Shown here: in pieces, positions 17,881 through 26,090 of the stretch
How the letters are laid out: every line of letters starts with the position of its first letter
How positions within the stretch are numbered: the stretch's first letter is position 1
Origin: Bacteroidota bacterium
GTDB lineage: Bacteria > Bacteroidota > Bacteroidia > Bacteroidales > CAIWKO01
Length of the DNA: 64,000 nt
Direction of reading: 5' to 3'
Assembly (NCBI GenBank): GCA_037133915.1
Contig: JBAXND010000019.1
Location: forward strand, 1-64,000
Program-made: the position numbers and the translations under genes
Notes under the pieces: generated by a model
What the model was told of the DNA's origin: nothing
Database searches by the model: none
What the model saw: only the letters and a program-made list of their open reading frames with translations

Positions 17881-17910
17881 CAAATATACAAAAATGCAGA
17901 AAAAGCTCAA
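17881..17910 (-). promoter_or_regulatory. promoter of the antitoxin-like gene
   Basis: On the minus strand, TTG (17910-17908), 19 nt, TATATTTG (17888-17881). Transcription should start near 17875, about 10 nt before the ATG. Confidence 0.65.
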
Positions 17911-18080
17911 AACAATCCTCAAATTGTTTTCCGGTATGTGGCTTAATCAATATTACCTGAATCTGAGTTACGGTGCCTCAGCCTGTTTCCGCCACTGGAA
18001 AGTTATCATCTATTATTGAGACAATACTTTCATAAATTTTGAAAATTACTTCTGTTATACCAATCAGCAATTAATGGAAA

Positions 18081-18710
18081 CTATTTATTCGCCATCGCGT
18101 TCTGATAGGGAATGCGGTTCAGTATGGAGCGTCCAAGGGTAACTTCATCGGCAAACTCAAGTTCATCGCCAAACGAAACACCGCGCGCAATACTGGTTAC
18201 CATGATATCGTAGTCGCGTATCTTTTTATATAGGTAGAAATTTGTTGTGTCGCCTTCTATGGTAGCAGGAAGCGCCAGTATCATCTCTGCATATTTTCCT
18301 GATGCAGCCTTTTCAATGAGTGTATCGATATTCAGTTCCGAAGGACCTATGCCGTCCATGGGTGAAATAATTCCGCCCAAAATATGGTACATACCATTGT
18401 ACTGGCTCGTATTCTCAATAGCCATCACATCGCGGATGTCTTCAACAACGCAGATTACCTCATGATTACGGTTCTTTCCCGAACATATTTCACAGGTTTC
18501 TGTTTCGGAAATGTTGTTGCATGAAGTGCAGTACTTTATTTCATTTCTGAGCCGAACAATGGTGTTCCCGAAGTTTTCGACAATGGCAGCGTTTTCTTTC
18601 AAAAGGTGCAATACCAGACGTATGGCCGTTTTGCGACCGATTCCCGGTAAACGGGAAAACTCATTGACGGCCTGTTCAAATAATTTGGAAGGGTAAGTGT
18701 TCACGAACAT
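18081..18710 (-). CDS. recR: recombination protein RecR
   Basis: 209 residues, normal for RecR, which works with RecO/RecF to load RecA at gaps. An N-terminal helix-hairpin-helix is present ([20 protein letters not shown]), followed by the four-Cys zinc finger ([16 protein letters not shown]) and a Toprim domain starting [14 protein letters not shown]. Further conserved blocks are [12 protein letters not shown] and [14 protein letters not shown] chose the ATG at 18710 because an in-frame TTG further upstream would lie before the predicted transcription start. The gene is divergent from the symporter. Confidence 0.96.
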   Translation of the reverse strand: MFVNTYPSKLFEQAVNEFSRLPGIGRKTAIRLVLHLLKENAAIVENFGNTIVRLRNEIKYCTSCNNISETETCEICSGKNRNHEVICVVEDIRDVMAIENTSQYNGMYHILGGIISPMDGIGPSELNIDTLIEKAASGKYAEMILALPATIEGDTTNFYLYKKIRDYDIMVTSIARGVSFGDELEFADEVTLGRSILNRIPYQNAMANK

Positions 18711-18723
18711 ATTATTTAGTGTA

Positions 18724-18755
18724 CAAAAATACGCAATCACCCGGTGTTTTACCAA
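18724..18755 (-). promoter_or_regulatory. recR promoter
   Basis: On the minus strand, TTG (18755-18753), 21-nt spacer, TATTTTTG (18731-18724). The predicted leader is about 8-10 nt long, which supports the start at 18710. Confidence 0.6.
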
Positions 18756-18843
18756 TGATATTTTGCACTTTATTAATAATACAGTGTTAATAATAAAATA
18801 TTGTATCGGACTACGGCAGTATGCAGTTGTCTATTTTTGTTTC

Positions 18844-20310
18844 ATGACACCCACACTCATTCTTATCTGTTTTCTCCTTTATACCGCCATGCTGTTCGTG
18901 GTTACGTGGTTTACGTCGCGCAAAGCCAACAGCGAAGGCTTTTACCGCGGCAATAAACGTTCACCCTGGTTTGTGATAGCTTATGGAATGATTGGCGCTT
19001 CGCTTTCGGGTGTTACGTTTATGTCTGTTCCCGGCTATGTGGGCGGCACACAGTTCAGCTATCTCATGGTTGTGTTCGGCTACCTTTTCGGATATTTCAT
19101 AATCGCCAATGTATTGCTGCCGCTGTATTACAGGCTCAATCTCACTTCCATTTATTCCTATCTTGAACAGCGTTTCGGCTTTTTTACTTATAAAACAGGT
19201 GCTTTCTTTTTTCTGTTATCACGAACAATAGGCGCTTCCTTGCGCATGTTTCTGGTAGTATTCGTACTGCAGCGCTTTGTGTTCGATGCGCTGGGCGTTC
19301 CGTTTTGGGCTACGGTCGTTATTTTCATCACTTTAATAATACTTTATACGCTCAAAGGCGGTATCAAGACCATCATCTGGACCGATATGCTGCAAACCAC
19401 GTTTATGCTGCTGGCCGTGGGGCTTTCGATTATTCTTATCACCAGACGCATGGACATGAGTTTTGCAAGCCTTGCGGGAAATATCTTTCACAGCGATTAT
19501 TCAAAAGTAATTGTTACCGACTGGGCATCGCGCAGCAACTGGCTGAAACAGTTTTTCAGCGGCATGTTCATTACCATTGTAATGACCGGCCTTGATCAGG
19601 AAATGATGCAAAAGAACCTCAGCTGTCGGAATCTGAAAGACGCTAAAAAGAATATGATTTCATTCAGCTTTGTTCTGGTATTCGTGAATTTCATGTTTCT
19701 GTTTCTGGGTGCCGCGCTGTTTATGTATGCCCAGAATTCAGGAATTGCACTGCCCGCTCAGAGCGATGAACTGTTTCCTATGATTGCCATTCAGTATCTC
19801 GGACCTATTGCCGGACTTGTTTTCGTGATTGGGCTGATTTCGGCTGCCTATCCCAGTGCCGACGGCGCATTGACGGCACTTACCACATCGTTTTGCATTG
19901 ATTTTCTGAGTTTACCGAAAAACGAGAAACTCAGCGAAAAGCAGAAAACAAATATCAGATACGTCGTACACTTGTCTTTCGCCCTGTTGCTGCTGCTATG
20001 CATTATTCTGTTCAGCTTTATTTATGACCGTGCACTCATCGATAAATTATTCACCATAGCAGGCTATACCTACGGTCCGCTGCTTGGCCTGTATTCGTTC
20101 GGTTTGTTTACAAAATACAATGTCCGCGATAAATGGGTTCCTTTGGTAGCAGTGCTTTCGCCTGTTATCTGCTATATTGTAAGTATGAACTCCGAGCGTT
20201 GGCTGGGCGGTTATAAGTTCGGTTTTGAGTTGCTGATACTGAATGGTATGCTTACCTTTGCAGGATTATTGATTTTGAAAAAGAAGCGGATTGTACCTGC
20301 CGGAGTCTGA
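18844..20310 (+). CDS. sodium:solute symporter (SSS family)
   Basis: About 488 residues with around 13 hydrophobic helices, typical of the SLC5/SSS family of sodium-coupled transporters in the inner membrane. Family features include FYRGNKRSPWFVIAYGMIGASLSGVTFM near the N-terminus, PSADGALTALTTSFCIDF late in the protein, and a GGIKTIIWTDMLQ motif. The substrate cannot be read from sequence; related Bacteroidetes proteins are annotated for sugars, sialic acid or vitamins. I prefer the ATG at 18844 because the first 49 residues of a longer frame are not family-like. A perfect -7 box (TATTTTTG, 18832-18839) ends 4 bp before this ATG, so the message may be leaderless. Confidence 0.88.
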   Translation: MTPTLILICFLLYTAMLFVVTWFTSRKANSEGFYRGNKRSPWFVIAYGMIGASLSGVTFMSVPGYVGGTQFSYLMVVFGYLFGYFIIANVLLPLYYRLNLTSIYSYLEQRFGFFTYKTGAFFFLLSRTIGASLRMFLVVFVLQRFVFDALGVPFWATVVIFITLIILYTLKGGIKTIIWTDMLQTTFMLLAVGLSIILITRRMDMSFASLAGNIFHSDYSKVIVTDWASRSNWLKQFFSGMFITIVMTGLDQEMMQKNLSCRNLKDAKKNMISFSFVLVFVNFMFLFLGAALFMYAQNSGIALPAQSDELFPMIAIQYLGPIAGLVFVIGLISAAYPSADGALTALTTSFCIDFLSLPKNEKLSEKQKTNIRYVVHLSFALLLLLCIILFSFIYDRALIDKLFTIAGYTYGPLLGLYSFGLFTKYNVRDKWVPLVAVLSPVICYIVSMNSERWLGGYKFGFELLILNGMLTFAGLLILKKKRIVPAGV

Positions 20311-20350
20311 TAAATAATGATTCTATAATTAGATTTAAAATTAGGCTGAT

Positions 20351-20989
20351 ATGTTCAAACAGCGGTCATACTTACAGAAACTCGTTGACCGGGGCGAAGA
20401 CCAGCAACTTGATTTTAAATTCGAAGTTTCAGATTCGAAAAAGATTGCCAAGACCATGTCGGCTTTTGCAAATACCGACGGCGGAACATTACTGATAGGC
20501 GTGAAAGACAACGGCACCATAGCCGGCGTACGTACAGACGAGGAACTTTACATGGTAGAAGCGGCAGCCAATATGTACTGCAAACCCGAAATTCCTTTTA
20601 CCACCCGGGCATGGGTGGAGGCAGGGAAAACGGTTCTTGAGGTAATTATTCCGAAAAACAATGAGGAAATAGTTACAGCGCTTGACAGCAGCGGAAAATG
20701 GATAGCTTATCTGCGCGTTAAAGACAATAATTTCATGGCCAACACCGTCATATTACAGGTTTGGAAACGCAGGCGCAGCGGACTCGGCACCTTGTTACGC
20801 TATACTGATAAAGAAAAAATATTGCTCGATTACCTGAATGAATTTGAATCGGTTACCATTTCAAAATTTGGACGCATTGCCCTGATAACACGAGAAATTG
20901 CAGAACATGTGCTGGTGAATCTGATTATGCTCAATATTATTGAAATCGTATTCGACGATCAATCCATCGTTTACAAACTTAAAAAGTGA
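20351..20989 (+). CDS. AlbA_2 (Schlafen-like) domain protein
   Basis: 212 residues. The N-terminal two thirds match the AlbA_2 putative nucleic-acid/nucleotide-binding domain: LDFKFEVSDSKKIAKTMSAFANTDGGTLLIGVKDNGTIAGV-type sequence (residues about 19-60). The C-terminal part looks like a winged-helix (FGRIALITREIAEHVLVNLIMLNIIEIV). This suggests a cytoplasmic transcription regulator or helicase-like fragment. The stop TGA overlaps a GTG that could start the next frame (GTGA at 20986-20989), so it probably shares a transcript with the thioredoxin gene. Confidence 0.75.
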   Translation: MFKQRSYLQKLVDRGEDQQLDFKFEVSDSKKIAKTMSAFANTDGGTLLIGVKDNGTIAGVRTDEELYMVEAAANMYCKPEIPFTTRAWVEAGKTVLEVIIPKNNEEIVTALDSSGKWIAYLRVKDNNFMANTVILQVWKRRRSGLGTLLRYTDKEKILLDYLNEFESVTISKFGRIALITREIAEHVLVNLIMLNIIEIVFDDQSIVYKLKK

Positions 20990-21018
20990 AACTTAAAATA
21001 ACTGACAACTCTATAATC

Positions 21019-22047
21019 ATGACTCATACCCGAAAACTCCTGTTTGCCTTGATATTAATGGCGTTCTGCATCCCGGCAAGGGCACAGAATGAAGAACCCA
21101 AAGAGCTAATAAAGTGGCTTACGTTTGATAAAGCACAAGAGCTGAACAAGACACAGCCCCGTCCGTTTTTTATTGATTGTTATACCGACTGGTGCGGCTG
21201 GTGTAAATATATGACAAAGACCACTTTTTCAAATCCGGACATTGCCTCTTATATCAATAACTATTATTATCCTGTCCGTTTCAATGCCGAAGGTTTTGAT
21301 ACAATTACTTTTATGGGCGAAAAATACTTCAACAAATCAACGCAGGCTCGGTCAACACACGATCTGGCTCTTAAAATGCTTGAAGGCAAACTTTCATATC
21401 CTACCATCGTTTATTACAACAACGATTTCAAATTTAAGCTGCTGGCGCCGGGTTATATGAGCTCGCAGGAGATTGAGCCATTTCTGGTTTACACTGTTGA
21501 ATACGTTTTCAACAGCCTGGGTGCGCAGGATTTTGCTGTTTGCTACAAACGTGCCTATCATCCTGACTCAACTTTTGCCGATACCGCCACTATGAAGTGG
21601 AATTCACTTTCAAAGGCCATGGAATTGAATAAAGTAAAGCCTAAAAAATTACTGATTTTTACGGGTGCCGGATTTTGCAACAGCGGAAAAGTCATGCTGG
21701 GCAGCACTTTCAGACAAAAACAAATTGTGAATTACGTGACCAGGAATTTTTATCCTGTATATTTTGACGCGCTTTCTACCGATACGATTCATTTTGCAGG
21801 ACAAACCTTCACGGGTGCCGGTAATGGCGCCGTTCATCAGTTTGCAAACTATATTTCCGGCGGAAAGCTGTTTTTGCCAACCATTTCTTTTCTGGATTCT
21901 GATTATAAACTCATCACCAATGTTCCTCAGTTTATGGTGGCAGAAGCGCTGGAACCTGTGCTGCACTTCATTTTCGACGATTCTTATAAAACCGTGAAAT
22001 TTGAAGATTATTCAAAGAATTTCAAGAGTGAATTCAGAAAACAATAG
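21019..22047 (+). CDS. exported tandem thioredoxin-fold protein
   Basis: 342 residues from the ATG at 21019, with a signal peptide (about 1-22, ending ARAQ). A GTG at 20986 is possible. Two homologous thioredoxin-like halves follow. The first has an intact active site WCGWC (C59, C62). The second has FCNSG at the same place, so the resolving Cys is lost. Both halves share the pattern of a C-terminal GKLSYPT/GKLFLPT cis-Pro loop. It likely acts on disulfides in the periplasm or outer layer, with the second half structural or substrate-binding. Confidence 0.8.
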   Translation: MTHTRKLLFALILMAFCIPARAQNEEPKELIKWLTFDKAQELNKTQPRPFFIDCYTDWCGWCKYMTKTTFSNPDIASYINNYYYPVRFNAEGFDTITFMGEKYFNKSTQARSTHDLALKMLEGKLSYPTIVYYNNDFKFKLLAPGYMSSQEIEPFLVYTVEYVFNSLGAQDFAVCYKRAYHPDSTFADTATMKWNSLSKAMELNKVKPKKLLIFTGAGFCNSGKVMLGSTFRQKQIVNYVTRNFYPVYFDALSTDTIHFAGQTFTGAGNGAVHQFANYISGGKLFLPTISFLDSDYKLITNVPQFMVAEALEPVLHFIFDDSYKTVKFEDYSKNFKSEFRKQ

Positions 22048-22061
22048 AACTTTCGCAGGGC

Positions 22062-23420
22062 TTAAGTGTTGCTGAGTATGTATTTGTGAATATCGAATTT
22101 AGTTTTGCAGCCGTTATAGCTCATATACCTTATTTTGCCGTAAACCGGACGGTTGAACCACGGTCTGTCGTGCAAGCCGCCTATACTCCAGAGAATGCCC
22201 GCATAACCATTCGGATCGCGTCCATCGAGTGAGTACTTATCATTAAGGTAAATGGCTGTTGCAATTGCTTCTTCGGGCGATGAAGACCATTCCAGTATTT
22301 TTTTTGCCCAGTACATGCGCATGTAGCCATGCATCTTTCCCGTTTTTTCCATCTGTTTCTGAGCAGCATTCCACAGCTCGTCGTGTGTGGCTGCATTTTC
22401 AAATTCGATAGCTGTGTAAATATGTTCCCGCTCATCGTTTCTGTGGGCATTCAGGGTTTCTCTTGCCCAGTTGGGAAGACCGTCAAATGAGTCGTAATGC
22501 TCATTGTATAAACAGAAATTATCACTCAGCTCGCGTCTGATAATCAGCTCTTCCAGAAATGATTCCTTTGCTGATGCGGGTGCGGCGGCTTTTTTAACTT
22601 CAATAGCGATACGTAATGCCGATATTTGCCCGAAGTGCAGATAGGGCGAACATTCACTCAGCACATCGTTGTTCGGGTCATTCCTGGTCTCATAATTCGC
22701 CAGTCTTTCAGAGATAAATGAAGATAGTATTTGAAATGCCGCACCGCTGCCGCTTTTAATATGTGTTACAGGACCGGGGCTGCGATTGCATTTAATGTCC
22801 GTTACAATGCTTTGCCAGTCAATTTTATTAAAAGGAATTTCTGGCGAATACGGGTGTGCAATGAGTGCGGGCGGCTCATGAAGAAAATCCGCAAGCAGGC
22901 GGTTAATCTTTGGTCTGAGCGTATAGGCGCCATATTCCTGTTTTACTGATGCATGGCGGCATGGAACAATATTGTGCGCATCGGCTTCAATAAATGAAAC
23001 AGAAATATTTTTCGCCACCTTATCTTTCCAGGAACGGTTTATGCGAAGTGGATTAAAGTCGGTGACCAGTAATCCGGCACTTATCATTTTCAGGAACGAC
23101 GGTATTGTCTGATGTGGTTCGCCCTGCAGAACAACCATAGTGATGTTCAGCTGCGACAGGTCTTGTTCCACTTCTTTCAGGCCTTCTGTCATGAAATGAT
23201 AATGACGAAAGGGTGCATCGAGGTAGGGTGCATACAGGTTGAATACCACCACAAGCGGTTGTTTTAACAAGAGTGCCTGCTGTTGAGCGAAATACAGCGC
23301 GGCATTATCGGCAACGCGCTGGTCGCGGCTCATCCAGTAAACCACCTGACCGGAACGGATTTCCTTGTCGTTCAACTTATACAGAAAGGGCGGCAGCAGT
23401 CCGTGGTTTGTAAGTTCCAT
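22062..23420 (-). CDS. phr: class II CPD photolyase
   Basis: 452 residues, the usual size for class II photolyases, which repair UV-induced cyclobutane pyrimidine dimers using FAD and light. Diagnostic class II blocks are WMSRDQRVADN at the N-terminus, then SYLHFGQIS-like SPYLHFGQIS, ELIIRRELSDNFC, THDELWNAAQ, GKMHGYMRMYWAKKILEW, LDGRDPNGYAGILWSIGGLHDRPW and GKIRYMS. It begins 3 bp after the stop of an unrelated secreted LecA-like protein gene, so it seems to be the second gene of that operon. Confidence 0.95.
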   Translation of the reverse strand: MELTNHGLLPPFLYKLNDKEIRSGQVVYWMSRDQRVADNAALYFAQQQALLLKQPLVVVFNLYAPYLDAPFRHYHFMTEGLKEVEQDLSQLNITMVVLQGEPHQTIPSFLKMISAGLLVTDFNPLRINRSWKDKVAKNISVSFIEADAHNIVPCRHASVKQEYGAYTLRPKINRLLADFLHEPPALIAHPYSPEIPFNKIDWQSIVTDIKCNRSPGPVTHIKSGSGAAFQILSSFISERLANYETRNDPNNDVLSECSPYLHFGQISALRIAIEVKKAAAPASAKESFLEELIIRRELSDNFCLYNEHYDSFDGLPNWARETLNAHRNDEREHIYTAIEFENAATHDELWNAAQKQMEKTGKMHGYMRMYWAKKILEWSSSPEEAIATAIYLNDKYSLDGRDPNGYAGILWSIGGLHDRPWFNRPVYGKIRYMSYNGCKTKFDIHKYILSNT

Positions 23421-23422
23421 GG

Positions 23423-24436
23423 TTAGTTCAAGCGGATTTTAACCTGGTATGATCCCGTATTGTTTGCATTAAAAACGGTTTCGTAAATGCTGAAGTACAG
23501 TAAACCTGATGCAGTGGCGGTTCCTTTGTACGCTGCTCCGACTTTGGTCATGCTGCCATTTTCACCGATTTTAAATACTACATTTCCGTAGCTCGGGTAG
23601 GTGGTTGCTGCCGATTCATAATCTAATTCGCTGTTATTATAATCGGGGTCGGTGCCGGTTCCGGTGGTATAACTGCCATCCGGATGATATTTATAATTAG
23701 ACAGGCTTGCCAGAACAATCTCTCCGCTGGCACTGATGCTGAATTTCTGTCCCACTTTTACCATGATATTGGTCTTAAGCCAGCCACCGTTTGTATTTCC
23801 AAAAACATGTTTATTTGCCATGAGTGTAAGCGACATATCTGTGGATGAGCCGCTGCTGTAGTAAACATCGGCATTGAGGATTTTTTCCCTGGGAATCTGC
23901 AGTGTGCCGTACTCTGTTTTTACCGTGAGATCTTTGAGTGATGATGTGCCGCCTATGCGGTAGCCGTTATCAAGCACGATTATATCTTCACGCTCATAAT
24001 TATCGGTCAGGCCAAATTTGGATTTAAGGTCGCCTAAAGCGGATTCGGGAGTGAAGTCGGTGCTTGTAGATGGAACATAATCCTGTGATGCCATAAAATC
24101 TTCCAAAACAGGAATTGCATTCACAGGCATACCGTATAACTCATTATAAGCGGCTTTGCGATTGTCGGCATTGGCATCATTCATCTGGCTGCACAGCTTC
24201 TTTATTTTTTCTTTCAATGAATTGTCGCCTGAAATCCCGATAGAAATGGATGCGATATTTTTGATAGGAATACTCAGTTTACCGTATGGTGTCATCAAAT
24301 CAAGGCTGTTCACCTGTGTTTCGCCCGTGAACACATTGCCATCGCGCAAATTGAGGTGGAACTCAACCTTATCTTTTTGTGCGTAAATATTCAACACTGA
24401 AAACAGCATCGCGGCAATTAAAACAATCTTTCTCAT
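23423..24436 (-). CDS. secreted protein with LecA-like C-terminal domain
   Basis: 337 residues from the ATG at 24436, with a signal peptide (about 1-20). The N-terminal half has two similar segments about a TPYGKLSIPI / TEYGTLQIPR motif (residues about 45-65 and 170-185), i.e. a small repeated beta unit. The C-terminal 120 residues resemble the galactose-binding PA-IL (LecA) fold: GWLKTNIMVKVGQKFSISASG, GNVVFKIGENG and NNTGSYQVKI. Sugar binding is inferred, not shown, because the LecA calcium ligands could not be checked. It has its own promoter and is immediately followed by the photolyase gene. Confidence 0.65.
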   Translation of the reverse strand: MRKIVLIAAMLFSVLNIYAQKDKVEFHLNLRDGNVFTGETQVNSLDLMTPYGKLSIPIKNIASISIGISGDNSLKEKIKKLCSQMNDANADNRKAAYNELYGMPVNAIPVLEDFMASQDYVPSTSTDFTPESALGDLKSKFGLTDNYEREDIIVLDNGYRIGGTSSLKDLTVKTEYGTLQIPREKILNADVYYSSGSSTDMSLTLMANKHVFGNTNGGWLKTNIMVKVGQKFSISASGEIVLASLSNYKYHPDGSYTTGTGTDPDYNNSELDYESAATTYPSYGNVVFKIGENGSMTKVGAAYKGTATASGLLYFSIYETVFNANNTGSYQVKIRLN

Positions 24437-24536
24437 ATTGAATTGGTTTTTAGAAGGGTTAAATTTTGCAAATCGGAGGCATACCAAAAACTGTGCTATA
24501 GTATTAAAATATATTCAAAAAACAGACGAATGTTAC

Positions 24537-24568
24537 CAAATGTACGTTGTTTAACATCTTCAGCCAAA
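24537..24568 (-). promoter_or_regulatory. promoter of the LecA-like/photolyase operon
   Basis: On the minus strand, TTTG (24568-24565), 20 nt, TACATTTG (24544-24537). The transcript would start near 24531, leaving a leader of about 95 nt before the ATG at 24436. Confidence 0.65.
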
Positions 24569-24592
24569 AAATAAGTATCATGTTTTTTCACA

Positions 24593-24622
24593 TTGCATAT
24601 GGTTCAAATTGTAGTATATTTG
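24593..24622 (+). promoter_or_regulatory. promoter of the zinc-ribbon/Yip1 gene
   Basis: TTG (24593-24595), 19 nt, TATATTTG (24615-24622), a close match to the Bacteroidetes consensus. The predicted leader to the ATG at 24770 is about 140 nt, long enough to hold a regulatory structure, but I see no known riboswitch. Confidence 0.65.
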
Positions 24623-24769
24623 TGACAATAGTTTTCAGAATTAATTGCATAATTGATGGAGATATGCTGCGAATGAGCCATTTATAAGGTGGTTTGGAAG
24701 CGCATACCTCATACTTTATTGTAAAGGTTCATTTTAATTAACGGAGTTTATAAATTAAAACATTCCATC

Positions 24770-25573
24770 ATGGTATCATGTCCACAATGCGGGGCTTCGC
24801 TTAAAGAAGGAGCCAAATTTTGCCACGTATGCGGCTATCATCTACCCGAAACCGAGCAACAACCGCCAAAGCAGGAAGCGCCTGCACAGGAAACACCTAA
24901 ACAGGAAGAGTTTGACGTTAAAACCTACACGAATGTAGATGCAAATGAGGTTTTTGACTCTGTAAAAAGTGGTGGATTATTCAAACGCGCCATTAAAATC
25001 ATGTTCAATCCTAAGCAGGAATGGGAAGTGGTGGCAAAGGAAACACCAAAAGTTCCGATGCTTATTTTTGGTTATGTGCTTATTCTTTCCATTATTCCGC
25101 TGGCCTCCATGTTTTTGAATGGCATGCTGAGCGGGCTGATTTGGGGCGGATTTGGGTATTACATGGTCACAGGGATTGTCTGGGGAGTGATATACTTAAT
25201 AATATGTGTAGCTGCAACGATAATCAGTGCTGTAATTATCAATGCTCTGGCGCCTGCATTCAAATCGGAAAAGAATCTTGGTCGGGCCATGCAGCTGGTA
25301 GCGTATTCAATTACACCTATGTTTTTTGGCGGACTGCTGTTCATTTTTCCCTTCATAAGCTTTCTTGGATATCTTGCCGGTTTCTACGGTATTTTTATTA
25401 TGTGGAACGGTATTACGCCTATTATGAAAACCCCGAAAGAAAGACAGGTTGGTTACTTCTTTACATCGGCCGGAATCGTTTATGGCGTGTTTTGGGCACT
25501 CTGGCTCATTTTCTGGCTCATCGCTACACTCATTTTACTGGCAGGTGCCATTGGATACGTTAGACATTTTTAA
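24770..25573 (+). CDS. zinc-ribbon Yip1-family membrane protein
   Basis: 267 residues. The N-terminal zinc ribbon has two CxxC knuckles (CPQCGASLKEGAKFCHVCG, 4-22), followed by a Pro/Gln/Glu-rich linker (about 25-55). A Yip1-like segment begins at about 75 (IMFNPKQEWEVVAKE) with five hydrophobic helices. Yip1-type proteins are polytopic; their bacterial role is unknown. It is the first of three consecutive same-strand genes, two of which carry zinc ribbons, that lead to argF. Confidence 0.75.
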   Translation: MVSCPQCGASLKEGAKFCHVCGYHLPETEQQPPKQEAPAQETPKQEEFDVKTYTNVDANEVFDSVKSGGLFKRAIKIMFNPKQEWEVVAKETPKVPMLIFGYVLILSIIPLASMFLNGMLSGLIWGGFGYYMVTGIVWGVIYLIICVAATIISAVIINALAPAFKSEKNLGRAMQLVAYSITPMFFGGLLFIFPFISFLGYLAGFYGIFIMWNGITPIMKTPKERQVGYFFTSAGIVYGVFWALWLIFWLIATLILLAGAIGYVRHF

Positions 25574-25587
25574 ATAATTTCACAATT

Positions 25588-25608
25588 AATAATTAACGAT
25601 TAATAATT
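25588..25608. repeat. 21-bp near-palindromic intergenic repeat, copy 1
   Basis: An AT-only sequence apart from a central ACG, identical over 21 bp to 51257-51277. Here it sits inside a larger inverted repeat whose arms are TTCACAATTA and TAATTGTGAA, just after the Yip1 gene, so it may end transcription or be a dispersed small repeat. Confidence 0.55.
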
Positions 25609-25694
25609 GTGAAACTGCTAAGTTTAAGTGGTAAACTTACGCTTTAAGTAAGTTATTATAAGTATTTAATAAATAAAATATTAGAAATTAAATA

Positions 25695-26084
25695 ATGTTC
25701 ACTTTGTCATCAGTTACGAAGCAGCAGTGGGCGGCAATTGCCTTTTCAGTTCTGGGCATCGTTGCATCCGTAATTCCGTGGGCTGAGATGCCTATTGGTT
25801 TGCATTCAACAGCCAGTTGCAGCGGGCTCCATTTTTTTGTCGGATGGATTGCCTTTCTGTGTTACATTGCAATTATTTTCCTGCATTTATTCAGGCGTGC
25901 TGCAGCTATTGAAGATGCCACAGCCACAACACTTTCAAAGGTATGTTCTCTTGGAACGGGTTTATTTACCTTGTTATTCATTGTGGTGCACATTGGCGAT
26001 TCATTTCTTGCCGGACCGTTTATTTCACTGCTGGCGTCAGCGGGAGCAATCACATTTTCACTCGAATTTGTAAAATTAAAATAA
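25695..26084 (+). CDS. small four-helix membrane protein
   Basis: 129 residues with four hydrophobic segments (about 13-30, 45-65, 80-100, 103-125) and short loops. I do not recognise the family. It is separated by only 6 bp from the following double zinc-ribbon gene and lies downstream of the Yip1-like gene, so these three membrane proteins probably work together. Confidence 0.7.
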   Translation: MFTLSSVTKQQWAAIAFSVLGIVASVIPWAEMPIGLHSTASCSGLHFFVGWIAFLCYIAIIFLHLFRRAAAIEDATATTLSKVCSLGTGLFTLLFIVVHIGDSFLAGPFISLLASAGAITFSLEFVKLK

Positions 26085-26090
26085 CAGGGT

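Noticed and set aside
24623..24769. A riboswitch in the long leader of the zinc-ribbon/Yip1 gene
   Set aside because: No match to known aptamer patterns was seen; the leader is simply AT-rich.
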